From the NCBI GenBank assembly GCA_937942405.1, contig CALDEN010000194.1:1-7226 (forward strand): a stretch of DNA of 7,226 bases, given 5' to 3'. The notes below the pieces were generated by a model, which ran no database searches, was not told where the DNA came from, and saw nothing but the letters and a program-made list of their open reading frames with translations. This stretch comes from an uncultured Saprospiraceae bacterium. GTDB taxonomy: Bacteria > Bacteroidota > Bacteroidia > Chitinophagales > Saprospiraceae. The translations under genes were made by a program, and so were the position numbers. Positions 1 through 7,226 of this stretch are shown here, piece after piece (the stretch's first letter is position 1; every line of letters begins with the position of its first letter).

Positions 1-60
1 AGGCATAGTAATAGATAAATTGTCGGCAAATATAGATATTGATTAAATAAATAAACACCT

Positions 61-993
61 ATGAAGAAGGTATTAATAACTGATTTTGTTCATCAGCACT
101 TAATCGATGGTCTGACTGAGATGGGGTACGAGGTAGAGTACAATAAAAACATCACCTTAAAGCAGACAGCAAAGATCATATCTGACTATAATGGCATAAT
201 CATTAATTCTAAAACGGTAATGGATCGAGCGATGATGGATCGAGCGACAAAGCTCAAGTTTATTGGACGATTAGGATCAGGATTAGAGATTATAGATTTG
301 GCTTACGCCAAAGAAAAAAAGATACGCGTTTTTAATTCGCCGGAAGGCAATCGCAATGCAGTAGCAGAACATGCTCTAGGTATGCTTTTGGCTCTAGCCA
401 ATAATTTAATAAGAGCAGATCGTGAAGTAAAAGACTTTAAATGGAATCGAGAAAAGAATCGAGGTTTTGAATTAGAGGGAAAAACGATAGGAATTATCGG
501 TTTTGGGAATACCGGGTCCTCATTTGCTCGAGTATTGAGTGGATTCGGGGTCAAAGTGCTGACTTATGATAAGTATAAAAAGGATTATACAGACGGTTTA
601 GATCATGTAAAGAAGGCATCGATGAACCAGCTCTTAAAAAAAGCAGATAGTATCAGTTTGCACATACCGCTTACTCCAGACACGCTAAAAATGGTAGATG
701 ACCGTTTTTTTGAGAAATGTAAATTAGGTGCCATTTTGATAAATACAAGTAGAGGCAAGATTATTGATATAAAGGCACTGGACAAAGCATTGAGAACCAA
801 AAGACTTGCCGGAGTATGTTTAGATGTAATGCCCAATGAAAAACCAAAGACCTATACAGCTGAGGAAAAACAGTCGTATTCAAGACTCTTTAATAGGAAT
901 AATGTACTCGTTTCTCCACATGTAGCAGGCTGGACACATGAGTCATTATTTAAAATTGCTGATGTCTTATTGCGTAAGATTAAGAAAATATAG
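61..993 (+). CDS. NAD-dependent D-2-hydroxyacid dehydrogenase (phosphoglycerate dehydrogenase-like), complete
   Basis: This is a 310-residue cytoplasmic oxidoreductase of the D-isomer-specific 2-hydroxyacid dehydrogenase family, which interconverts 2-hydroxyacids and 2-oxoacids using NAD(H). The split substrate domain covers about residues 1-105 and the C-terminal end. The Rossmann domain lies between, with the GFGNTG dinucleotide loop at 147-152 and D170 at the end of the next strand, which favours NAD over NADP. The catalytic set is present: R231 in NTSRG, E260 in LDVMPNE, and H287 in SPHVAGW. The EGNRNAVAEHALGMLL segment (95-110) is typical of the Bacteroidota branch. There is no C-terminal ACT domain, so it is the short form, unlike long regulated SerA enzymes. 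No serine-pathway gene adjoins it in the window, so the substrate (3-phosphoglycerate or another hydroxyacid) is open and no symbol is given. The start at 61 gives the normal family N-terminus (MKKVLITDF). Family assignment is secure; substrate is not. Confidence 0.93.
   Translation: MKKVLITDFVHQHLIDGLTEMGYEVEYNKNITLKQTAKIISDYNGIIINSKTVMDRAMMDRATKLKFIGRLGSGLEIIDLAYAKEKKIRVFNSPEGNRNAVAEHALGMLLALANNLIRADREVKDFKWNREKNRGFELEGKTIGIIGFGNTGSSFARVLSGFGVKVLTYDKYKKDYTDGLDHVKKASMNQLLKKADSISLHIPLTPDTLKMVDDRFFEKCKLGAILINTSRGKIIDIKALDKALRTKRLAGVCLDVMPNEKPKTYTAEEKQSYSRLFNRNNVLVSPHVAGWTHESLFKIADVLLRKIKKI
220..249 (+). repeat. 15-base tandem near-duplication inside the dehydrogenase gene
   Basis: Two adjacent 15-base units (220-234 and 235-249) share their first 13 bases, atggatcgagcga, and encode MDRAM followed by MDRAT (residues 54-63). 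The reading frame is kept. The protein here does not look longer than is usual for the family just before the LKFIGR segment, so this may be a chance or convergent repeat and not a recent insertion. Confidence 0.6.
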
Positions 994-1096
994 GATTAAT
1001 GTTCTGATTTAGTTAACGGCGGCGACTTAAGGGAATTAATAATTTCCAAAAACAAGCTGAATAGATTATTTTTCAATTCCGTTATATTTAGTAACA

Positions 1097-1130
1097 TTGC
1101 ATTCTGCCAGCATTTATATATTACTATAAT
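1097..1130 (+). promoter_or_regulatory. Weak candidate promoter for the receptor/secreted-protein unit
   Basis: The 154-base gap before the receptor contains TTG at 1097-1099, followed 17-19 bases later by an AT-rich stretch (TATATTAC at 1117-1124) that loosely resembles the Bacteroidota -7 element TAnnTTTG. An exact TATAAT at 1125-1130 lies too far from the TTG for a normal spacer. No element matches the consensus well, and AT-rich DNA gives such hits by chance. The location is sensible because the gap is where a promoter for the downstream pair would be expected. Treat this as a place to look, not a mapped promoter. Confidence 0.18.
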
Positions 1131-1147
1131 CAACTTTAATAAGTGAT

Positions 1148-4100
1148 ATGAAAAAACATTTACTATTACTACTGGGTCTGATGATGACCTCTTTATTCGG
1201 TATTTCGCAAGCATCCATAGAGGGTAAGATCCTCGATATGGATACCAAAGAAGGTATGATCGAAGCGGCTGTATCTTTGAAAAAGAACGGAAGTTTTATT
1301 CAGGGAACCACTACCGATTTTGATGGGAACTACGCCATTACTAATCTAGAACCAGGAACTTACGATATAGAAGTGACCTACCTAGGTTATCAAACATTAC
1401 AGCAAAACGGAGTCGTCTTAAAAGATGGAAAAACGAATCGATTAAACATGTCGATCGGTGAATCTGATAATCTGCTAGATATCGGAGCTGTAATCATAGA
1501 TTATAAGGCACCTCTTATAGAGCAGGATAATACCACTCAGGGTACCACTGTTACTGCAGAACAGATCAGAACATTACCGACTAAGAGTATCAATGCCATC
1601 GCAGCAACATCTGCAGGTTTATCTACCTCTGATAGTGATGATGATGTATCGATAAGAGGATCTAGAGGAGATGCAACTAACTATTACGTAGATGGGATCA
1701 GAGTATCTCAAAGTAGTATACCAGCATCTGAAATCGATCAATTGCAAGTAATCACTGGTGGTATGGAGGCCAAATATGGAGATGTAACTGGGGGTATTAT
1801 CTCTATTACATCTAAAGGTCCGTCCCAGAAATATACAGGTGGGATAGAAGTAGAGACTTCTGAATACCTAGATGGATATGGATATAACCTTATCGCTCCT
1901 AATATCAGTGGACCTATCCTTAAGAATAAAGAAGGACAGTCTATATTAGGATTCAGACTAGCGGGACAGTTTAGATCTGTGGACGATAATAGACCATCAG
2001 CTGTCGGAGTTTATAGAATGCCTTTAGAAACAATTCAGCAATTGGAGGCAGATCCTATCGCTTTTAATGGAGTAACTCCTATTCCGAGTGTACAGTTGTT
2101 ACCAGGTGATGCTATCGGATCGCCATTATCAGTTAGACCTAACGAAAACAGAACAGACTATAATGTTACTGCTAAGATCGATGCAAGACTTACCGATAAT
2201 ATCGACATTTCGTTTTCTGGAGCTTACGATGATTTTTCTGATCAGTTTACTCCAGGTGGTGACTTATCAGGAAGTGGTGGAGAACGAGGATGGGCTTTAT
2301 TAAACTGGAATCGTAATCCATATGAATATGGTAATGGATTTAGAACATCTTTTAGATTCAGACACAGAATAGGAAAGCAGGGATTAGGAGAAGATAAGGA
2401 TAACGAATCAGAGGGAAGTTCAAGTTTAATAAGAAATGCCTTCTATACTATCCAAGCAGGTTTTGAAAAAAGAAAAAATAGAGAAGAAGACCTTATTCAC
2501 GAAGGGAATCTATTCAATTATGGATTTTATGGGAATACAGATGTAGAATATAGACCGACAGCAACAATTATTTCTGATCCAGCAAACTGGTATGGGTCTG
2601 GTGCTGTATTAGATGGAGGAGTAATACTGTATGATCATCAAGGGGAGACTGAGGTTTCTTCTGAATTTGTCGCAGGAAACTTAAATCCTACTTTGGCGAG
2701 GTATACTCAGGTAAATGGTTTTACCGACAATGCCTTATTTAATGTTTGGAGTGGTTTACACCAAAATGTAGGTCAAGTTTACAATAGATTTGAAAAAGGA
2801 GAATCCGATAGATATACATTTAATATAGCGAGTGGTTTTGACTTCTTACCAGGTGGTTCAGAGTCAGGAAGGCACTCTATCCAATTCGGGGTAACGTATG
2901 AGCAGAGATTAGATCGTACGTATATCGTAGCTCCGGAAGATTTATGGACTCTAGCTAGACTGCAGGCCAATAATCGCATCATTGGTGTAGATACGACAGA
3001 CGTAATAGGTACTTTTATACAAAACCTACCTTTTAATGGACCGACAGAATTTAATCAATATCAGACCTTATTAAGTGATAGTGAAGATATCTCTTTTTAT
3101 GAAAACATAAGAAATGAACTAGGAGTAGGAATGAATCAATATGTAAATGTCGATGCTTTGAGTCCAGATCAGTTGAGTTTAGATTACTTCTCTGCGGGAG
3201 AGCTTAACAACTTCGGTTTGATTAACTATTATGGGTATGATTACACGGGTGATAAACTACCATCATCTACTACATTTGATGACTTTTTTACAAGTAGAGA
3301 TGCTAACGGAACTCGTACATTCGATGTAGCTCCATTACAACCTATCTACGGTGCAGCTTATATAGGGGATAAATTTTCTTATAAGGATATCATATTCAGA
3401 CTAGGAGTTAGAATGGATTACTATGATGCCAATACGAAAGTATTAAAAACACCACATGCTCTATATGAGATAGAAACTGCGGATGCGTTTTTTGCACGTA
3501 CAGGACAAGATAGACCTCAGGCAGTAAGTGATGATTATGAAGTGTATGTTTCTGGAGAAGACTCCGATAATGTTGCAGGTTTTAGATTTAATGATCAGTT
3601 TTTCTTACCTAATGGAACGGAGGTTTCTAACGGAGGAGTATTATTCCCAGGAGCACTAGTAAATCCATCTTATGTAGGTAAGAATGGTGAAAGAGTGTTA
3701 AATATTCAGGATAATGACTTTGATGTAAATACATCATTTGAGGATTATACACCTCAGATTAACTTCATGCCGAGATTGGCATTTTCATTCCCGATATCTG
3801 AGGATGCAAACTTTTTTGCTCACTATGATATCTTAGTTCAAAGACCTCCATCAGGTACTGCAGCTACTGCGAGAAGTTATTACTACTTTGAAAATGCAGA
3901 TAGAACACCGATAAACAACCCTAATCTAAAGCCAGAAAAGACAATCGATTATGAGGTTGGATTTCAGCAAAAATTATCTGCATCTTCTGCTTTAAAAGTT
4001 TCTGCATACTATAAAGAGTTGAGAGACATGATCCAGAGAAGAACATTTACGTTCATTCCTGAGATTACAAACTATGAAGCATTCGGTAACTTGGATTTTG

Positions 4101-4813
4101 GAACGGTAAAAGGATTTTCTTTTGCGTATGATTTAAGAAGAACAAATAATATCCAGTTAAATGCAACATATACATTGCAGTTTGCAGACGGAACAGGATC
4201 TAATCCTAACTCTTCTCAAGGATTAAACGCCAATGGGAACATTAGAACATTATTGCCGCTTTCTTATGACGAAAGACATAGACTGACTGGAGTTGTAGAT
4301 TATAGATATAAAAAAGGAGAAGGGCCGAAAATCGCAGGATTAAGTGTATTTGAAAATGCAGGTATAAACTTAATCATGACAGGTATTTCAGGACGACCTT
4401 ACTCTAATTTAACGACAGTCCAGTACATCTCTCAAGGAGAAGGTAATGGATTTTTAGGTTCGATTAATGGTGCAAGACTGCCGTGGAATTTCCGTATGGA
4501 TATGAGAATAGATAAATCAATTAAGTTCAATTTAGGAACTGGGGATAATGCAAGAGCATTAAACTGTAATATATACTTCAGAGTATCTAATCTACTCGAT
4601 TCTAAGAATGTAATCGGAGTATTCCCTGTAACAGGTAGTGCAGAAGACGATGGATATTTATTATCTTCTTTTGGACAAGATTTCATCAGTAATTTAGAAG
4701 CTGCGGAGTCAGATGTAGAGAACTTCTTGAGTTCTTACCAAGCTAGATTATTAGATCCAGGAAATTACACGATTCCGCGAAGAATGTTTTTAGGAGCAAT
4801 TTTCGACTTTTAA
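1148..4813 (+). CDS. TonB-dependent outer-membrane receptor with N-terminal carboxypeptidase-regulatory-like domain (Oar-like, not SusC-type), complete
   Basis: This is a 1221-residue outer-membrane active transporter powered by TonB-ExbBD. Residues 1-22 form a signal peptide (KK, then a Leu-rich core, ending SQA before S23) with no lipobox Cys. Residues 23-105 are a CarboxypepD_reg-like beta-sandwich, seen in the TDFDGNYAITNLEPGTYDIE run (56-75). A TonB-box-like stretch (about 112-122, GAVIIDYKAPL) follows. The plug domain covers about 125-240: VSIRGSRGDATNYYVDGIRV at 167-186 and ITGGMEAKYGDVTGGIISIT at 202-221. The rest is a 22-strand-type barrel with the family motif NPNLKPEKT (924-932). 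The last residue is F1221 in GAIFDF, the usual recognition end for barrel assembly. The plug and barrel wording resembles Oar-like receptors; the SusC plug signature and an adjacent SusD gene are absent. Start 1148 is chosen because it opens the signal peptide; no clear Shine-Dalgarno precedes it, as is normal in this phylum. The ligand is unknown. The secreted-protein gene begins 49 bases downstream. Confidence 0.96.
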   Translation: MKKHLLLLLGLMMTSLFGISQASIEGKILDMDTKEGMIEAAVSLKKNGSFIQGTTTDFDGNYAITNLEPGTYDIEVTYLGYQTLQQNGVVLKDGKTNRLNMSIGESDNLLDIGAVIIDYKAPLIEQDNTTQGTTVTAEQIRTLPTKSINAIAATSAGLSTSDSDDDVSIRGSRGDATNYYVDGIRVSQSSIPASEIDQLQVITGGMEAKYGDVTGGIISITSKGPSQKYTGGIEVETSEYLDGYGYNLIAPNISGPILKNKEGQSILGFRLAGQFRSVDDNRPSAVGVYRMPLETIQQLEADPIAFNGVTPIPSVQLLPGDAIGSPLSVRPNENRTDYNVTAKIDARLTDNIDISFSGAYDDFSDQFTPGGDLSGSGGERGWALLNWNRNPYEYGNGFRTSFRFRHRIGKQGLGEDKDNESEGSSSLIRNAFYTIQAGFEKRKNREEDLIHEGNLFNYGFYGNTDVEYRPTATIISDPANWYGSGAVLDGGVILYDHQGETEVSSEFVAGNLNPTLARYTQVNGFTDNALFNVWSGLHQNVGQVYNRFEKGESDRYTFNIASGFDFLPGGSESGRHSIQFGVTYEQRLDRTYIVAPEDLWTLARLQANNRIIGVDTTDVIGTFIQNLPFNGPTEFNQYQTLLSDSEDISFYENIRNELGVGMNQYVNVDALSPDQLSLDYFSAGELNNFGLINYYGYDYTGDKLPSSTTFDDFFTSRDANGTRTFDVAPLQPIYGAAYIGDKFSYKDIIFRLGVRMDYYDANTKVLKTPHALYEIETADAFFARTGQDRPQAVSDDYEVYVSGEDSDNVAGFRFNDQFFLPNGTEVSNGGVLFPGALVNPSYVGKNGERVLNIQDNDFDVNTSFEDYTPQINFMPRLAFSFPISEDANFFAHYDILVQRPPSGTAATARSYYYFENADRTPINNPNLKPEKTIDYEVGFQQKLSASSALKVSAYYKELRDMIQRRTFTFIPEITNYEAFGNLDFGTVKGFSFAYDLRRTNNIQLNATYTLQFADGTGSNPNSSQGLNANGNIRTLLPLSYDERHRLTGVVDYRYKKGEGPKIAGLSVFENAGINLIMTGISGRPYSNLTTVQYISQGEGNGFLGSINGARLPWNFRMDMRIDKSIKFNLGTGDNARALNCNIYFRVSNLLDSKNVIGVFPVTGSAEDDGYLLSSFGQDFISNLEAAESDVENFLSSYQARLLDPGNYTIPRRMFLGAIFDF

Positions 4814-4823
4814 TTAATTAAAA
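4808..4823. repeat. 16-base perfect A/T palindrome over the receptor stop codon
   Basis: The sequence ttttaattaattaaaa reads identically on both strands and includes the TAA stop of the receptor gene (4811-4813). It contains no G or C, so any RNA hairpin would be weak, and it lacks the GC stem of an intrinsic terminator. It could be chance in AT-rich DNA. The remaining 39 bases before the next start are also AT-rich and show no other structure, which supports read-through into the next gene. Confidence 0.4.
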
Positions 4824-4862
4824 ATTTATCAAATCTATTATAATAACTACAATTTCAATTTT

Positions 4863-7226
4863 ATGAAAAGTATCAAAACACTAGGTTTATTTCTTTTCTT
4901 TCTCTTGAGTTTTCTGAATGCAGATGCTCACGTAGGTCCGAAAGATCCGAAAGCACCAAAACCTAAAAATGATCAGCCAACAGTTAGTTATAGAGAGGAT
5001 TGTACTCTTCCTACAGCCTCAATAGACCAGGATATTAATAATGTCCGAGCGAGACTTAGAACAGGCGGAGATGTCTGGTGGGATGGAAATGGAAACGGAC
5101 GTTATATCGTTCCTAAGCCACCTGCAGGAGAGCGAGAAGTATCATCGATATTTTCTGGTTCAGTATGGTTAGGAGGTTATGATCCTGAAAGAAATTTGAA
5201 AATTGCTGCCGGTCAATATACAGGTAGTAACAATCATGATTTTTTTACAGGTCCTTTGGATCCATTTATGGGTACGACAGATTTACCGATTTGTGATAAT
5301 TGGGATCAATTTTTTGAAGTATTGGGTGATGACATCCGTAGTGCTGCAAAGATTTATGATGCCAATGGATCGATACCATGTGATTCAGTTTCTTCAGGTG
5401 TAAAATACTGGCCTGGAAAAGGAAATCCATTTTGGTTAGAAAAGTATGATTTTGAGTTGCCTGATACCGGTCAAGGTTTGGCAGCATTTTGGGATGAGGA
5501 TCAAGACGGGGTTTATAATCCATGTAATGGGGATATTCCTATTATCGATATTAGAGGATGTTTCCCTGAAAACAGAAAGCAGGCTGTAGAGCTTGTGCCT
5601 GATCAGATGTTCTTTTGGATTTATAATGATGCAGGTGGGCCCCACACGGAGACTTTCGGAGATGCAATACAAATGGAAGTACAGGTTCAGTCCTTTGCTT
5701 ATGCAACGAACGACGAGATTAATGATATGACCTTTCAGAGGTATAAACTGATAAATAGAGCTCAAGCGGATATTACAGATTGTTATTTTGCAATGTGGGT
5801 AGATGGTGATTTGGGTTGTGATGCGGATGATTACATCGGTTGTGATGTGGATAGATCACTAGCATATTTATATAACGAGGATATCGTAGATGGAGATACA
5901 GGATCAGACTGTAGTAGTGGTGCAGAGACCTACGGTACTGAGATTCCGATCTTAGGTATAGATTACTTTAGAGGGCCTCTAGCTCCTAAATACATCGTGT
6001 CTGAAGGTCAAGGAGAAGAACATGTAATAACGGGAGCAGATGATGAGTATGATGATGATACATACTCAGTAGGAGATACGATCTATGTAATCGATGTATT
6101 ACTAGGAGATACAGATGAGGCAGATATCTTAGTAGAGTTAGGAATGTCCTCATTTGTATATACAAATAGACAAGGAGCAGGTCCATGGCCGGCTGGTACA
6201 AATGATCCTTCTAATGCAGAAGAATTTTATAGATTATTGACAGGAAGATGGAGAGATGATACTCCATTTACTTTCGGAGGTAGTGGATATGATCCAGGTA
6301 ATACAAATGTGGTGCAATATGCATTTCCAGGTTTACCGACTTCTGAGACAGATTGGTCTATGTGTAGTGCCAATTTAGGATTTGGGGATAGACGTACAAT
6401 ACAGGCATCTGGTCCTTTCCTATTGAAGCCAGGAGCTGTAAACGAGTTGATTATCGGAGTAGTTTGGGTGCCAGATATCGCTTATCCATGTCCAGACTTA
6501 TCTAGACTACAGACGGCAGATGATTTGGCTCAAGCCTTATTTGACAACTGTTTTGATATTACAGATGGGCCAGATGCTCCAGACGTTTGTGCAGTAGAGT
6601 TGGATCAAGAAGTGGTATTGGTACTTTCTAATGATGAAGTTCAGTCTAATAATGCAAACCTTGCTTATTTTGAAAAGGACTTATTAGTACCAGATGGAGT
6701 AAGTGATTCATTGTATGTTTTTGAAGGATATAAAATTTACCAATTGGTAGATGCATTAGTATCTCCTCAAGAACTAGATAATATCGATAAAGCAAGAATT
6801 ATCAGACAAGTAGATGTTCAGAATGGAATCAGTGAGATTTATAACTGGACTGCCGAAATAAATCCGTTGACAGAAGACCGTATATGGACTTTTGAAAAAA
6901 TGGTAGAAGGAGCAGATGAAGGTATAAGAAATACCATAAGAGTTACAAATGATCAATTTGCCGATGGTAACGATACTCGATTAATTAATCATAAGAAGTA
7001 CTATTTCATGGCACTGGCTTATGCTCATAATAACTGGCAAGAATGGGTTACGAATCCATTAGATACCATTTATGGATATGAGACAGGTCAAAGATCACCG
7101 TACCTAGAAGGAAGAGGAAATGTCGATGTATACACTGTGATACCACGACCGATCATATATACAGATATTGCATCTGATTATGGAGATGGACCGATCGTTA
7201 CTAGATTAGCGGGAGAAGGTGTAGGT
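4863..7226 (+). CDS. Large secreted surface protein, probable type IX secretion cargo, 3' end cut by the window
   Basis: The frame is open from the ATG at 4863 to the window edge: 788 codons without a stop. Residues 1-22 form a signal peptide (KSIK, then an L/F-rich core, ending ADA before H23). A Pro/Lys-rich linker follows (25-39). Residues about 58-133 match a module common at the N-terminus of large Bacteroidota secreted proteins: NNVRARLRTGGDVWWDGNGN (W72, W73), then SVWLGGYD, then FFTGPLDP. D211-E-D213-Q-D215-G is a calcium-loop-like motif. DLGCDADDYIGCDVDRSLAY (316-335) and DYFRGPLAP (367-375) are further hallmarks of this family. Thirteen Cys in the mature part suggest disulfides outside the cytoplasm. 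No enzyme active site is recognised. T9SS export is inferred from family resemblance; the C-terminal sorting domain that would prove it lies beyond the edge. It begins 49 bases after the receptor stop with no terminator between, so co-transcription is likely. The role is unknown; a surface partner of the receptor, adhesin or scaffold are all possible. Confidence 0.8.
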   Translation, partial: MKSIKTLGLFLFFLLSFLNADAHVGPKDPKAPKPKNDQPTVSYREDCTLPTASIDQDINNVRARLRTGGDVWWDGNGNGRYIVPKPPAGEREVSSIFSGSVWLGGYDPERNLKIAAGQYTGSNNHDFFTGPLDPFMGTTDLPICDNWDQFFEVLGDDIRSAAKIYDANGSIPCDSVSSGVKYWPGKGNPFWLEKYDFELPDTGQGLAAFWDEDQDGVYNPCNGDIPIIDIRGCFPENRKQAVELVPDQMFFWIYNDAGGPHTETFGDAIQMEVQVQSFAYATNDEINDMTFQRYKLINRAQADITDCYFAMWVDGDLGCDADDYIGCDVDRSLAYLYNEDIVDGDTGSDCSSGAETYGTEIPILGIDYFRGPLAPKYIVSEGQGEEHVITGADDEYDDDTYSVGDTIYVIDVLLGDTDEADILVELGMSSFVYTNRQGAGPWPAGTNDPSNAEEFYRLLTGRWRDDTPFTFGGSGYDPGNTNVVQYAFPGLPTSETDWSMCSANLGFGDRRTIQASGPFLLKPGAVNELIIGVVWVPDIAYPCPDLSRLQTADDLAQALFDNCFDITDGPDAPDVCAVELDQEVVLVLSNDEVQSNNANLAYFEKDLLVPDGVSDSLYVFEGYKIYQLVDALVSPQELDNIDKARIIRQVDVQNGISEIYNWTAEINPLTEDRIWTFEKMVEGADEGIRNTIRVTNDQFADGNDTRLINHKKYYFMALAYAHNNWQEWVTNPLDTIYGYETGQRSPYLEGRGNVDVYTVIPRPIIYTDIASDYGDGPIVTRLAGEGVG

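Noticed and set aside
19..41. TTG and TAGATATTG boxes upstream of the dehydrogenase as a Bacteroidota promoter
   Set aside because: The spacing between them is only about 10 bases, far from the roughly 19-23 expected, and the -7 match is imperfect.
994..1147. Possible intrinsic terminator after the dehydrogenase gene
   Set aside because: The only inverted matches found (ggaatt near 1032 with aattcc near 1075, and a short imperfect ggaa/ttcc pair) have few G/C pairs or a long loop and no following T tract, so no stable terminator can be called.
996..1214. 72-codon open frame on the minus strand across the intergenic gap and the receptor start
   Set aside because: It overlaps the receptor signal peptide region, its translation has no recognisable domain, and open frames of this size are common by chance.
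1670..1678. RGD tripeptide (residues 173-175) in the receptor as an integrin-like adhesion motif
   Set aside because: It lies within the conserved plug-domain segment of TonB-dependent receptors, inside the barrel, where a short RGD match has no adhesive meaning.
1148..4813. Assigning the receptor to a SusC polysaccharide-utilisation locus
   Set aside because: The characteristic SusC plug wording is absent, and no SusD-like lipoprotein, glycoside hydrolase or sensor gene is in the window.
5203..5403. 66-codon + strand open frame overlapping the secreted-protein gene in another frame
   Set aside because: It has no start context or domain and lies wholly inside the well-supported 4863 frame.
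5436..5765. 109-codon minus-strand open frame inside the secreted-protein gene, with similar smaller ones at 5266-5523 and 5986-6201
   Set aside because: All lie opposite a continuous + strand frame with a clear signal peptide and family motifs. Their translations are low-complexity reflections of that coding sequence.

Overview
The window looks like chromosomal DNA of an AT-rich member of the Bacteroidota. The best fit is the Saprospiraceae/Lewinella-like or Flavobacteriia side of the phylum, but that placement is inferred from protein style, not from a marker gene. Three things point to the phylum: a large TonB-dependent receptor with an N-terminal carboxypeptidase-regulatory-like domain; a very large, Asp- and Cys-containing secreted protein directly behind it, of the kind exported by the type IX secretion system (T9SS); and gene starts in AT-rich leaders without a clear Shine-Dalgarno sequence. 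All three genes are on the + strand and coding density is high.

Region 1 (61-993) holds a complete cytoplasmic NAD-dependent D-2-hydroxyacid dehydrogenase of the phosphoglycerate-dehydrogenase-like group, with its cofactor and catalytic residues intact. A 154-base gap follows, with no convincing terminator and only a weak promoter candidate. Region 2 (1148-4813) holds a complete 1221-residue outer-membrane TonB-dependent receptor of the Oar-like, non-SusC type. Region 3 (4863 to the window edge) holds the first 788 codons of a secreted protein that remains open at the right edge. Only 49 bases separate it from the receptor, so the two are probably co-transcribed.

The receptor and the secreted protein plausibly act together at the cell surface, as a receptor with an exported partner. 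There is no SusD-like lipoprotein next to the receptor inside the window. The substrate cannot be deduced from the sequence. The dehydrogenase probably belongs to a separate transcription unit: its gap to the receptor is larger and its arginine codon choice differs clearly. No RNA gene, insertion sequence, CRISPR array, integrase or phage gene was seen. There is no intergenic stretch over 300 bases.
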